Of a stretch of DNA of 64,000 bases, positions 40,212 to 47,927 are shown in pieces. The notes beneath the pieces were generated by a model that worked only from the letters and a program-made list of their open reading frames with translations, was not told where the DNA came from and ran no database searches. Position numbers and translations under genes: made by a program. This DNA is from an uncultured Actinomycetaceae bacterium (GTDB lineage Bacteria; Actinomycetota; Actinomycetes; Actinomycetales; Actinomycetaceae): NCBI GenBank assembly GCA_902464405.1, contig CABQJD010000003.1:119083-183082 (forward strand). The letters run 5' to 3'. Every line of letters begins with the position of its first letter. The first letter of the stretch is position 1.

Positions 40212-40371
40212 ATACTATTTGCTGCCCTAAAAGTGTTCGATAGAACGGTTGGTTTTTAAGTTCCTGATGAGTACCTTCCGCAACCACACGACCATCGTCA
40301 AGAACTACAATATGATCTGCGATACGAATAGAAGCCAGCCGATGAGCAATAACGATAGTAGTACGGTCAGC
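40210..40371 (-). pseudogene. Remnant of an ABC transporter ATPase (C-terminal end)
   Basis: The last 53 codons of an exporter-type ABC protein. RTTIVIAHRLASIRIADHIV holds the H-loop His, then LDDGRVVAEGTHQEL and a normal C-terminus ending LLGQQIV before TAG. No Walker A, signature or Walker B remains; upstream of about 40371 the frame continues with unrelated sequence and has no ribosome site. It is a fossil of a gene lost from this place, probably when neighbouring island genes were inserted or rearranged. Confidence 0.8.
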
Positions 40372-40549
40372 GATGTCTATGGAGTAACTGCAAAAGAGAT
40401 TGAAGATGATAACGTCAAACAATTTATTTTCAAGCCATCAGTAGAAACAAACTAGCTTGAGAGCAGGTGAATATTTTAGCTGAAAGTAGAACTAGTCGCA
40501 GTAACTACCTTCGTCAAGAAAAAGTTCTGGCTATAAGTGATTTGATATC

Positions 40550-40612
40550 GCATCGCAGCTTTAGGGATATACGAAGCAAACATTGCCAAAAATATCCCTA
40601 AAGCTACGATGC
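40550..40612 (-). terminator. Long stem-loop after the beta-helix gene
   Basis: Perfect 14-bp arms AGCTTTAGGGATAT (40557-40570) and ATATCCCTAAAGCT (40592-40605). After one mismatch they extend by GCATCG/CGATGC to 21 bases. No T tract on the minus strand; possibly a non-canonical terminator or mRNA 3' stabiliser. Its core AGCTTTAGGGA recurs after the lacto-N-biosidase-like gene. Confidence 0.65.
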
Positions 40613-40703
40613 TCCCCTTTATCGGCACTTATCGGAGCTGGTTCAAGCGCCGTCGAGTTAGCACTAATGCACCGCCAGCGAGCAAAGCAAACGCAAGCGC
40701 AGC
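40596..40703 (-). repeat. Duplicated 3' cassette, copy A (sorting signal plus 3' end)
   Basis: Contains 27 bases (40596-40622) and 35 bases (40669-40703) identical to 44261-44287 and 44334-44368, the 3' end of the next gene upstream. Bases between are similar. The encoded tail (AWAAALAFALLAGGALVL) is nearly the same in both proteins, although their catalytic domains are unrelated. Confidence 0.85.
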
Positions 40704-43700
40704 CGCCCACGCCATATTCAAACCTGTATTCGCCATCTCTTTCACGTCAGCAACTTTTTTAGCAGAAGGATCTGCTTTACTCGACGTATCTGGATTCGAT
40801 TGCGCTTTTTCTGAATCTCCGCCTTGCTGAGAATCCTCTGGATGATCTGGCTGCGGATCAGGCTTCACAGAAGCTGACTTATCTTTCACTTCAATCGTAA
40901 ATGATGTAACTGCCTCAACTCCGTCAGCATTTACAGCTTTTACCGTCACAGTATAGGTGCCCGCTGCCGTAGGGGTACCAGAAATCATAGCATTTGCTGC
41001 TTCGAACTGAACGCCATCAGGCAGACCTTCCACTGCCGTCACCGAGCCATTCCTCACCGATAGATCAATATCAGCAATCGCACTTCCGACACCTGCTTCT
41101 ACGTTGGGAATTGGATCAATCACAGCTGTTGGCGCTTTCACCGTCACATACGTGATAACTGGAGAAATATGGATTGAAGGTTTCTTTGGATTGCCGATAC
41201 TCTGCGCTACAACGCGAATATAATCTCCTTTCTTCACGTCAATCACAGAATCAGCATCAGCGAAATTCTTCCATTGCGCTGGTACTTCAAACGAATTTTG
41301 AAGAGTTGCTGTCTGCAGTGCTTGGTCGTTATGCATCAAGCTCAGTTTGACGCTTCCACCCGAATTATCCGCTTGGCGCAAATAAGGTTCGCCCTGCGAA
41401 ATTTCAAAAGTAACTTTCCCGTCTTTCGGTGCTTTGAAAACCATCGCAGTTGCTCCAGCCGATTGCGGAGAATCGGAGAGCAAACCGTGAATACTTGCGC
41501 GTGCATCTGCAGCGGGAAGATTCACATCTCTATAATCCAGACCTGGGCCAAACCACTGATCAACTTCCCAGTTTGGATAGCCTTGCTTGCCGTATGAAGT
41601 AATATCTTTCCACGGCGCATCAGCGCCAGGCTGATACTGGGAATACCACACAGGGCCTTGCTTATTGTTTTCGAAATCTTTCACCCACGAATGTGAATCT
41701 CCTTTGATAAGAGTAGGGCGATTCGGATCATCAGGTGTGGTTTCAGGCTTTGGAGCTTCCCCATCAATCTGGATTGCGCCGATATCGGGAGTGCCGCTGA
41801 TAGTGGCGCCCAGAAAATCCTTGCTAAAGGAAAAACCGTGAGCATCGGTAATAGGCATACCCGTATTTGCTGCAGGCGACCCTTCCACAAGCTTATAGCC
41901 ATCAAATGCACCAGTTTCTAGCCCAGCAGAGCTTTGCGCAGCTGCGTCAGGCGTAAAATGCGTAGTGAAATCTTGCTTTGCAGCTATCGGACCGCTTCCT
42001 GGATTTTCCATTACCTTCGTACCTGCAGCAACGCGAATCGGATGCGTATCGTTGGTAGGAATATTAGCGTAGTTGTAGTAGAGATTGTTTTCGTATTCTT
42101 TTGTGCCACTGCCTTTATGCCAGTTTTCTGTGCGAGGAGAATTTCCTGCGTAATAGAAAATATTATTTTCTATCTGGGCATTTCCATTTTCGTTGTGCTT
42201 TGAATGCAGCACTGGCACACCTTCTGGAATATAGAACGTGTTGTTGTAAATATGCGCCTCTGGGAGATTATCTGGCACATCGATAGCGCCAAGAAGATCG
42301 TTTTGAGAGATATTGAAACGGTATGTGCTGTTGAGAACCTGCTGCCCGCAGAACATCACGCTTCCGCCGCTATTCCCGTGCGAATAGTTGTACTGATAGA
42401 CAGTGCCATCTCCATAATCGGCATCCCACGCCATACCATCCCCATTACCTTGGGCAGCATTTTTTGTGTCGTAAGCTTCGTTATATTGGAAAAGAGCATT
42501 TTTGGTTTTCCATGCCCATATTGCAGCCGCTACTCTATGGTTACTGGTGTGCGAATAATCGGTTAGGTTCATCTGCCGAGCAGCCCCATCAGAAACGTTG
42601 TATTCAATAAGCGGCTTATCAGCATAGAAGACTGTGATAGCGTCACCGCCTGCGTCTTTGACGAAGTTACCTCGTACAACCACATTCGTCTGCCCATACG
42701 TTTGAGCAGTTTCATGCGAAATCTCAGCTTTTGCGAATTGAGCAGAATAGCCAGTGTATCCCACACCGATACCCCATCGATTTACTCTTTCCACGCGGTT
42801 ATTGAGCACCTGAACATCGTCGAAACGAGCAATTCCCGTTGCTACTTCGTTAAGAGGCTTATGAGCAATCACGTAAATTCCGCCATTAGCCATGTGCTTA
42901 TCGTAAACATTGCCATCAACATCATGAATATAGAGATCTTTTAATACAACATGATTGACTGTACCGATATTTTCTGCAATCACAGCTACACCAGTGCGGT
43001 TCATTGCGTCTACATCATTGTATTTCCCTGGATCAGTATCTTGACGATCGTTCGTAATCTCAAGATGAGAAACTTCAATATACTCTACGTCTTTCAGTAA
43101 AACAGATGAAGAAACTGTGCCTTTGAAACGATGCGATGAAGAATCAAGCTTCGTATGGTAATCCTCATACCATGTTCCTTTTCCATTAGTGTTAATCACA
43201 GGAAGCGGTTTTGAGCTATCTCCGTAAGCAGAAATTTTAATTGGCTTTTGTGCGCTTCCAGCGCCTTTAAGATGCAGGAACTGATCGTTAAACACATCTC
43301 CTCGATGAAAATACACTGCATCTCCAGCACTTAAAACAAGCTGATTGACTGGCGCAGTCGTCTTCCATGCTTTTTCCGGGCTAAGACCATCATTTGAATC
43401 ATCGCCATCTGCTGCCACATACCACGTGCGCCCTGGATTAGTGACGCTAGTAGCAGCATTGAATTCTGCAAGGCTTGAATCCGTCATTTCAGATCCGTCA
43501 GAACCATAAGAATTTTTATAAGTGACGAGGACGCATCGCGCTTCAACCGCAGGAAAATCAATCACAATATCATTAAAACGCGCTGAAGTGGTGTCTTTCG
43601 CAACTGTTCCTGCTGCTACTTGAGTCCAGTTTGCTGAATTTTCCACAAACGTTTTATCTGCAGAAGAGCAAGCACTATTTGTCGAAACCGAAATAACATA

Positions 43701-44033
43701 ATCGCGCAAACGCCCCGAACTATTGCTCTGACGAGGAGTGAGGCTCACACGCCCAAGATTTTGTACGCTTGCACCTAAATCATAAGCGAGATAATGCGGA
43801 GCTTTTGCAGGAGTATGCCAATCTGAATGCCAGTACGTCGCTTTATTGCCATCAAGAGTGCTTTCTTTTGTGCCTGGAGTTTCTGACGTATCTTCTGACG
43901 ATACATACACTGCCTTCATATCTTTTTGTGACAATGGTGAATAAGTGACGTCAGCTGCTGCAGGGATTGCAGATATACCTGCAGCAGCTAAAATTGCGCA
44001 GGTAAAACCCGCCAGTATTTTCTTCGTGCCCAT
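40629..44033 (-). CDS. Cell-wall-anchored right-handed beta-helix protein, possible GH136-type lacto-N-biosidase
   Basis: 1134 residues. The signal peptide ends near IPAAADV. A discoidin-like module (about 33-195) is followed by RTWYVAADGDDSNDGLSP, the usual opening of parallel beta-helix domains. A long repetitive beta-helix then runs to about 750 (repeats such as VVLKDLYIHDV, VQVLNNRVERV, VVVRGNFV). A jelly-roll-like module, a putative-Ig domain and MANTG-hydrophobic-RRRLNQLR complete it. NGDGMAWDAD has two Asp residues seven apart (about 532 and 539), the spacing recalled for the catalytic pair of GH136 LnbX. With the chaperone-like neighbour this suggests GH136, but other beta-helix glycosidases (for example GH110) or polysaccharide lyases are possible. 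Ribosome site AAGGGGAG; ATG at 44033 preferred over the adjacent GTG. Confidence 0.6.
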   Translation of the reverse strand: MGTKKILAGFTCAILAAAGISAIPAAADVTYSPLSQKDMKAVYVSSEDTSETPGTKESTLDGNKATYWHSDWHTPAKAPHYLAYDLGASVQNLGRVSLTPRQSNSSGRLRDYVISVSTNSACSSADKTFVENSANWTQVAAGTVAKDTTSARFNDIVIDFPAVEARCVLVTYKNSYGSDGSEMTDSSLAEFNAATSVTNPGRTWYVAADGDDSNDGLSPEKAWKTTAPVNQLVLSAGDAVYFHRGDVFNDQFLHLKGAGSAQKPIKISAYGDSSKPLPVINTNGKGTWYEDYHTKLDSSSHRFKGTVSSSVLLKDVEYIEVSHLEITNDRQDTDPGKYNDVDAMNRTGVAVIAENIGTVNHVVLKDLYIHDVDGNVYDKHMANGGIYVIAHKPLNEVATGIARFDDVQVLNNRVERVNRWGIGVGYTGYSAQFAKAEISHETAQTYGQTNVVVRGNFVKDAGGDAITVFYADKPLIEYNVSDGAARQMNLTDYSHTSNHRVAAAIWAWKTKNALFQYNEAYDTKNAAQGNGDGMAWDADYGDGTVYQYNYSHGNSGGSVMFCGQQVLNSTYRFNISQNDLLGAIDVPDNLPEAHIYNNTFYIPEGVPVLHSKHNENGNAQIENNIFYYAGNSPRTENWHKGSGTKEYENNLYYNYANIPTNDTHPIRVAAGTKVMENPGSGPIAAKQDFTTHFTPDAAAQSSAGLETGAFDGYKLVEGSPAANTGMPITDAHGFSFSKDFLGATISGTPDIGAIQIDGEAPKPETTPDDPNRPTLIKGDSHSWVKDFENNKQGPVWYSQYQPGADAPWKDITSYGKQGYPNWEVDQWFGPGLDYRDVNLPAADARASIHGLLSDSPQSAGATAMVFKAPKDGKVTFEISQGEPYLRQADNSGGSVKLSLMHNDQALQTATLQNSFEVPAQWKNFADADSVIDVKKGDYIRVVAQSIGNPKKPSIHISPVITYVTVKAPTAVIDPIPNVEAGVGSAIADIDLSVRNGSVTAVEGLPDGVQFEAANAMISGTPTAAGTYTVTVKAVNADGVEAVTSFTIEVKDKSASVKPDPQPDHPEDSQQGGDSEKAQSNPDTSSKADPSAKKVADVKEMANTGLNMAWAAALAFALLAGGALVLTRRRLNQLR

Positions 44034-44085
44034 CACACTCCCCTTAATAGTTTTTCTGTACCAATTTTCTTCACATTTTTATACA

Positions 44086-44121
44086 TATGTTGCTCTGCGT
44101 AGTATGTATTGCTCTACGTAG
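44086..44121. repeat. Tandem direct repeat upstream of the beta-helix gene
   Basis: TATGTTGCTCTGCGTAG (44086-44102) and TATGTATTGCTCTACGTAG (44103-44121) lie head to tail about 50-90 bases before the start codon. Such a repeat could bind a regulator. Not seen before the other island genes. Confidence 0.5.
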
Positions 44122-44222
44122 ATCTGCGCCATCAAACGCTCACGTTCAAAACAAGATCGGCACTACTGTCTGATTCAAAACGTGAGTGTTGCTTATATGC
44201 GCTGAAATTTCGACACTGCAAC

Positions 44223-44269
44223 GCTTTAGGGAGACCCACAGCATCAACACTGCCAGATCTCCCTAAAGC
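44223..44269 (-). terminator. Stem-loop after the lacto-N-biosidase-like GH20 gene
   Basis: Perfect 12-bp arms GCTTTAGGGAGA (44223-44234) and TCTCCCTAAAGC (44258-44269). The arms share GCTTTAGGGA with the hairpin at 40557, but the loops differ, as expected of conserved structure. No T tract follows. Confidence 0.65.
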
Positions 44270-44368
44270 TACGATGCTCCCCTTTATTGGCGCTTATCAG
44301 CGCTGTTCAAAGCGCCGACGATTTATCAGCAACGCACCGCCAGCGAGCAAAGCAAACGCAAGCGCAGC
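44261..44368 (-). repeat. Duplicated 3' cassette, copy B
   Basis: Partner of the copy at 40596-40703, with two blocks of 27 and 35 identical bases. It covers the 3' untranslated part and the codons of the membrane anchor of the GH20 protein. Confidence 0.85.
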
Positions 44369-47300
44369 TGCCCATGCAATATCCGAACCTGTATTTGCCG
44401 TTGTTTTCACGCCAGCATCTTTAGAAGAATCTGCTTTACTCGGCATATCAGGATTCGATTGTGTTGTTCCAGAATCTCCACCTTGCTGAGAATCATCTCC
44501 GGGCATATCAGACGTTGCAGCCTTTATAGTGAGCGTAAACGTCTGCGTCACTTTCGACGATCCCTGTGTGAGAGTGACGGTGATATCACCTGAAAATGCC
44601 TCGGTTGGCGTTCCCTGGATCTTTCCATCCGTGTAGTTCACACCAGCAGGAAGTGCAGGAGAGAAATCTAGGCTGTAGCCTTGAGCTTTATCAGCAGTGA
44701 TTCCCACTTCCATAGGTTCAATTGCACTACCAACAGTGCCAGATACCGACTGAGCACCCAATGCCAAGCGAAGGTTACTTCTTCCTTCTCCAGGAGTAGA
44801 GGAATCAGGTAATTTTTCACCCTCTTTTACAGGATTTTCTGGTTGAACTGGAGCAGTCATATCTGCAGGTTTCACTTGCGATGCCACACAGAAAGCTGCA
44901 GCTGAAGCAAAGGAATCCTGCTGACCTGGCTTTTCATCATGCACATCGGTAATTTCGATTTTCACATACTGCCCCTCGGTATTTGCAGGCATCGTAATGG
45001 TCTGCCAGTCGGCATTATTCTGGAAATTACCGCTTACTACTGCTTCACCCCAGCCATCAGCATTTCCTGCCAACTTAGTTTTAGACAGGTAGATCTTGTA
45101 GGTATTGATACGACCATTCACTTTACCTACACGCGGACGGTACTCAATTGTGGTCATGTTTTTGCCATTGAGAGCTTTTGTTGGGTTAAAGACAACCCAG
45201 AACGGGAAGGAATCATTACCTCCCTGCCACTTCGTGTGCCAGAAAGTGTTTTCATTAGCAGTGCCATCATCTTTTACATCGAATGCTGCAGCTATATGCC
45301 CATTTACTGCACCTTCGCCAACTTTTTCTTCAGAACTGGCAGAAATATCTTCAAATCCAGCGCCGCACAAACGCGGCCCAACTATTCCAGAAAGTGAAAC
45401 AGTACTGGTAAGGGTTTCATCTCCTACTTTCCACGTAAAGGTGGCAGTGCCAGTAGTTGACGTGATGTTTTGTACCTTAAATTTCGCTGTTGCTGTTGAA
45501 TTAGCAGGCATCTTCGGCAAGGATATATCCGTATCAGGAAGAATCTTCCACCCCTCAGATACGCTCGCACGCACGCTTGACGCCGCAATCTCTTTGCCGG
45601 AAGGCGCATATAACGTCACCGTAATATCTTGCGGATCAGAAGGATTCACATCAGTAACTGCAGCAGAATCGGCAACCATACCTTTTTCACGCGCCATCGT
45701 AAACAGAGCGTTATCATCGAGTTTGCCGCCTGTGCTCACTAAATCGTGCGGGAACTGCGCGGCAGTGCCAGCTGCCACATGATTGCCAGCTTTCGATAGC
45801 GTCTTAGCAAGCATTTGTGTATTATTCTTTACCTCATTTGCAGATACACCTTGAATATCCACATGCTGTTCATTGCCGTCAGCAATAGCGAGATACTGAT
45901 TCGTAATAGCATTTCGCAAAGAAACTTTATCTGCACTTCGCTGCACTACTTGCCACTTTTGATGTGTGAGTGCAAGAGAGGCGTCAGAACGCTGTGCATA
46001 TTGCACTGAAATATCGGCGCAATCTGCAAGCTTAGCCTTTGCTCCAACTTCGGTAACGGCGTTTAGATGCTTAGCAGCATCCCGATCTATAGTAAGGCAC
46101 TTATTGCTAGCAACATTCTTCACTTGATAGTAGCCATCATACGTTTTTGTGAGGTGCCAAGAGCCAGCTGCTACGTCTTTCAATTCAGATAGTGCATATA
46201 CTCCATTTGGCAAGTTCGCTTCAGCTACTGCACTGCGCATATACGGTGTGCCTATCTTGTCGATAGCAGCTTTCATGCCATCAGCACCTTCCCACTTTGG
46301 CCAAGGATTAGAAGCACTCCACGTCATCTGCGCTAAGAAAGCAATAGAATCAGAAGTCTGCATCGTCACTTCATTTTCAGTCATAATAGAAGTATCGGGC
46401 CAAAGAGAGATACGCGCACCAAGCAATTTATCGTAATTAGGATCAATCTGTTTGCCGCCGTCAAAAGTACCTACATTCCATTTGCTGTTGTAGAGATTTT
46501 GTGGATTTACTCCATATGCTCGCAAACGGCTCCAATAAAGCGATTGAGTAGTATTCATCAACGTGTAACCGTCATCTGCGAACTGCTGTGGAGTATAAAA
46601 ATCTTTATTAACCCAATAATCAATGATGACGTCTTTATCAATCTTACGTTTTGCATTGCGATGCACACCATCGTTAAAGATACGTAGAGTCTTTCCTTTA
46701 CCTTTCACATAGGTATTGATTTCATTGATAAAAGCGTTAAATGCATCGTCAGCAGTCGCATCTTCGCCAAAAGATTGCTTCGCGTATTGAGCAAGCTGAG
46801 GATAGTTAGAATAACTATCGTTAATCATGTATTCGTCTGCACCCATGTGCCAATACTTGGTGGTGAATACACCATCGTATTCATCGATGAGTTTCTTGAT
46901 AAAAGCGCGTGCTTCAGGTTTAGAAATATCCAAACGTTCAGGTGAATATTGCCCATTGCTCTTCACCAACTGATACTGCGGAGTATTTTCCAGCCAAATT
47001 CCCATATGCCCTGGAGAGTTAATCTCTGGGATTACGTCAATATTGAGTTTATTGGCTTTTTCTACGAAACGTTTCACATCATCTTTCGTGTAGTAGCTCC
47101 ACGTATTCGTATCAGGATAGTTTTCGCTCTTCACCTTCATTTCCATCAAAATCTGGTTGATATGCAAATCAGCTGCATCATCAAGGAAGCGCTCAATCCA
47201 TTCAGGAGAAATATTGATCTGGCAGGCACATAAAATCACGCCGCGCTGTTGATATTTGGGCACGGATATAACGGATCCTGCAGGTAGCGTAAGCTGCTGA

Positions 47301-47779
47301 TCTCCTCTGCTTTCCTGGCGCAAAAGCTGAGAAATCGTCCTCGTAGCATAGAAAATACCAGCATCTTTAGCTGCTACAGCCTGCACGCCATGCTCTCCAA
47401 CCTTTAGCTCAAACCCTTCACTGCCAAGGTCAGAGCGCTGTGCATCAAGAATAAGCTCCACGTCTTTATTAGTCGATGCAGCTCCTGCAACTGCAGGAAC
47501 GGGCGAACCTAAAAAGGCGCCCAACTCTGTACTAAGCATTTGCGCACGAGTAAGCTCATCAGCAGAAGCAATAACGCGCGCTCCTTCTACGAGAGTCCAT
47601 GTGCCGCTATCGGAGGCTTTAAAACCATCAAGGCTTGGAACCGTATCTGGCAATGAAATTTTTGCTGCATCTGGCTTCCATGCCGAATCTTCAGCTGCTG
47701 CCGCTACTCCAACTGGCAGCAAAGCTGCGAACGCTAATGCCGCACAGCTAAAGATACTCACGAAACTACTTCGTTTCAT
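44297..47779 (-). CDS. Cell-wall-anchored GH20 enzyme, lacto-N-biosidase-like
   Basis: 1160-residue secreted enzyme close in layout to LnbB of B. bifidum, which releases lacto-N-biose (Gal-beta-1,3-GlcNAc) from type-1 chains. After the signal peptide (to about 29) comes a GH20b domain. The barrel begins QQRGVILCACQINISPEWI with the catalytic pair in HMGADEYM (Asp315-Glu316; LnbB is recalled to use Asp320-Glu321). A ricin-type lectin domain (about 540-640), a NEW3-like Ig domain, a discoidin-like module (about 810-960) and a putative-Ig domain follow. The anchor is TANTG-hydrophobic-RRRFEQR. It differs clearly from the other GH20 in the window (GGDEST), supporting a separate specificity. AGGGGAAT precedes the start. 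Confidence 0.85.
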   Translation of the reverse strand: MKRSSFVSIFSCAALAFAALLPVGVAAAAEDSAWKPDAAKISLPDTVPSLDGFKASDSGTWTLVEGARVIASADELTRAQMLSTELGAFLGSPVPAVAGAASTNKDVELILDAQRSDLGSEGFELKVGEHGVQAVAAKDAGIFYATRTISQLLRQESRGDQQLTLPAGSVISVPKYQQRGVILCACQINISPEWIERFLDDAADLHINQILMEMKVKSENYPDTNTWSYYTKDDVKRFVEKANKLNIDVIPEINSPGHMGIWLENTPQYQLVKSNGQYSPERLDISKPEARAFIKKLIDEYDGVFTTKYWHMGADEYMINDSYSNYPQLAQYAKQSFGEDATADDAFNAFINEINTYVKGKGKTLRIFNDGVHRNAKRKIDKDVIIDYWVNKDFYTPQQFADDGYTLMNTTQSLYWSRLRAYGVNPQNLYNSKWNVGTFDGGKQIDPNYDKLLGARISLWPDTSIMTENEVTMQTSDSIAFLAQMTWSASNPWPKWEGADGMKAAIDKIGTPYMRSAVAEANLPNGVYALSELKDVAAGSWHLTKTYDGYYQVKNVASNKCLTIDRDAAKHLNAVTEVGAKAKLADCADISVQYAQRSDASLALTHQKWQVVQRSADKVSLRNAITNQYLAIADGNEQHVDIQGVSANEVKNNTQMLAKTLSKAGNHVAAGTAAQFPHDLVSTGGKLDDNALFTMAREKGMVADSAAVTDVNPSDPQDITVTLYAPSGKEIAASSVRASVSEGWKILPDTDISLPKMPANSTATAKFKVQNITSTTGTATFTWKVGDETLTSTVSLSGIVGPRLCGAGFEDISASSEEKVGEGAVNGHIAAAFDVKDDGTANENTFWHTKWQGGNDSFPFWVVFNPTKALNGKNMTTIEYRPRVGKVNGRINTYKIYLSKTKLAGNADGWGEAVVSGNFQNNADWQTITMPANTEGQYVKIEITDVHDEKPGQQDSFASAAAFCVASQVKPADMTAPVQPENPVKEGEKLPDSSTPGEGRSNLRLALGAQSVSGTVGSAIEPMEVGITADKAQGYSLDFSPALPAGVNYTDGKIQGTPTEAFSGDITVTLTQGSSKVTQTFTLTIKAATSDMPGDDSQQGGDSGTTQSNPDMPSKADSSKDAGVKTTANTGSDIAWAAALAFALLAGGALLINRRRFEQR

Positions 47780-47797
47780 CTATATTCCCCTATCAAC

Positions 47798-47811
47798 TTG
47801 CTTCTTTGCAA
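47798..47811. promoter_or_regulatory. TTGC-N6-GCAA dyad upstream of the lacto-N-biosidase-like gene
   Basis: TTGCTTCTTTGCAA on the plus strand, 19 bases before the start codon. Identical to the dyad before GH84 and one base different from that before GH95. Confidence 0.5.
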
Positions 47812-47927
47812 TTGTTCACAAGTGTAATCTATACATTCACATCGAACTAGGTATTACGACCGTATTCGACGCATCTTTGAAAAGCGAAATTACCTGTGTG
47901 TATCTTCTGCACTCATATCCCGCCAAT

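Noticed and set aside
40249..40455. 68-codon plus-strand frame next to the SurA-like gene
   Set aside because: It is antisense to the ABC remnant, whose protein match is clear.
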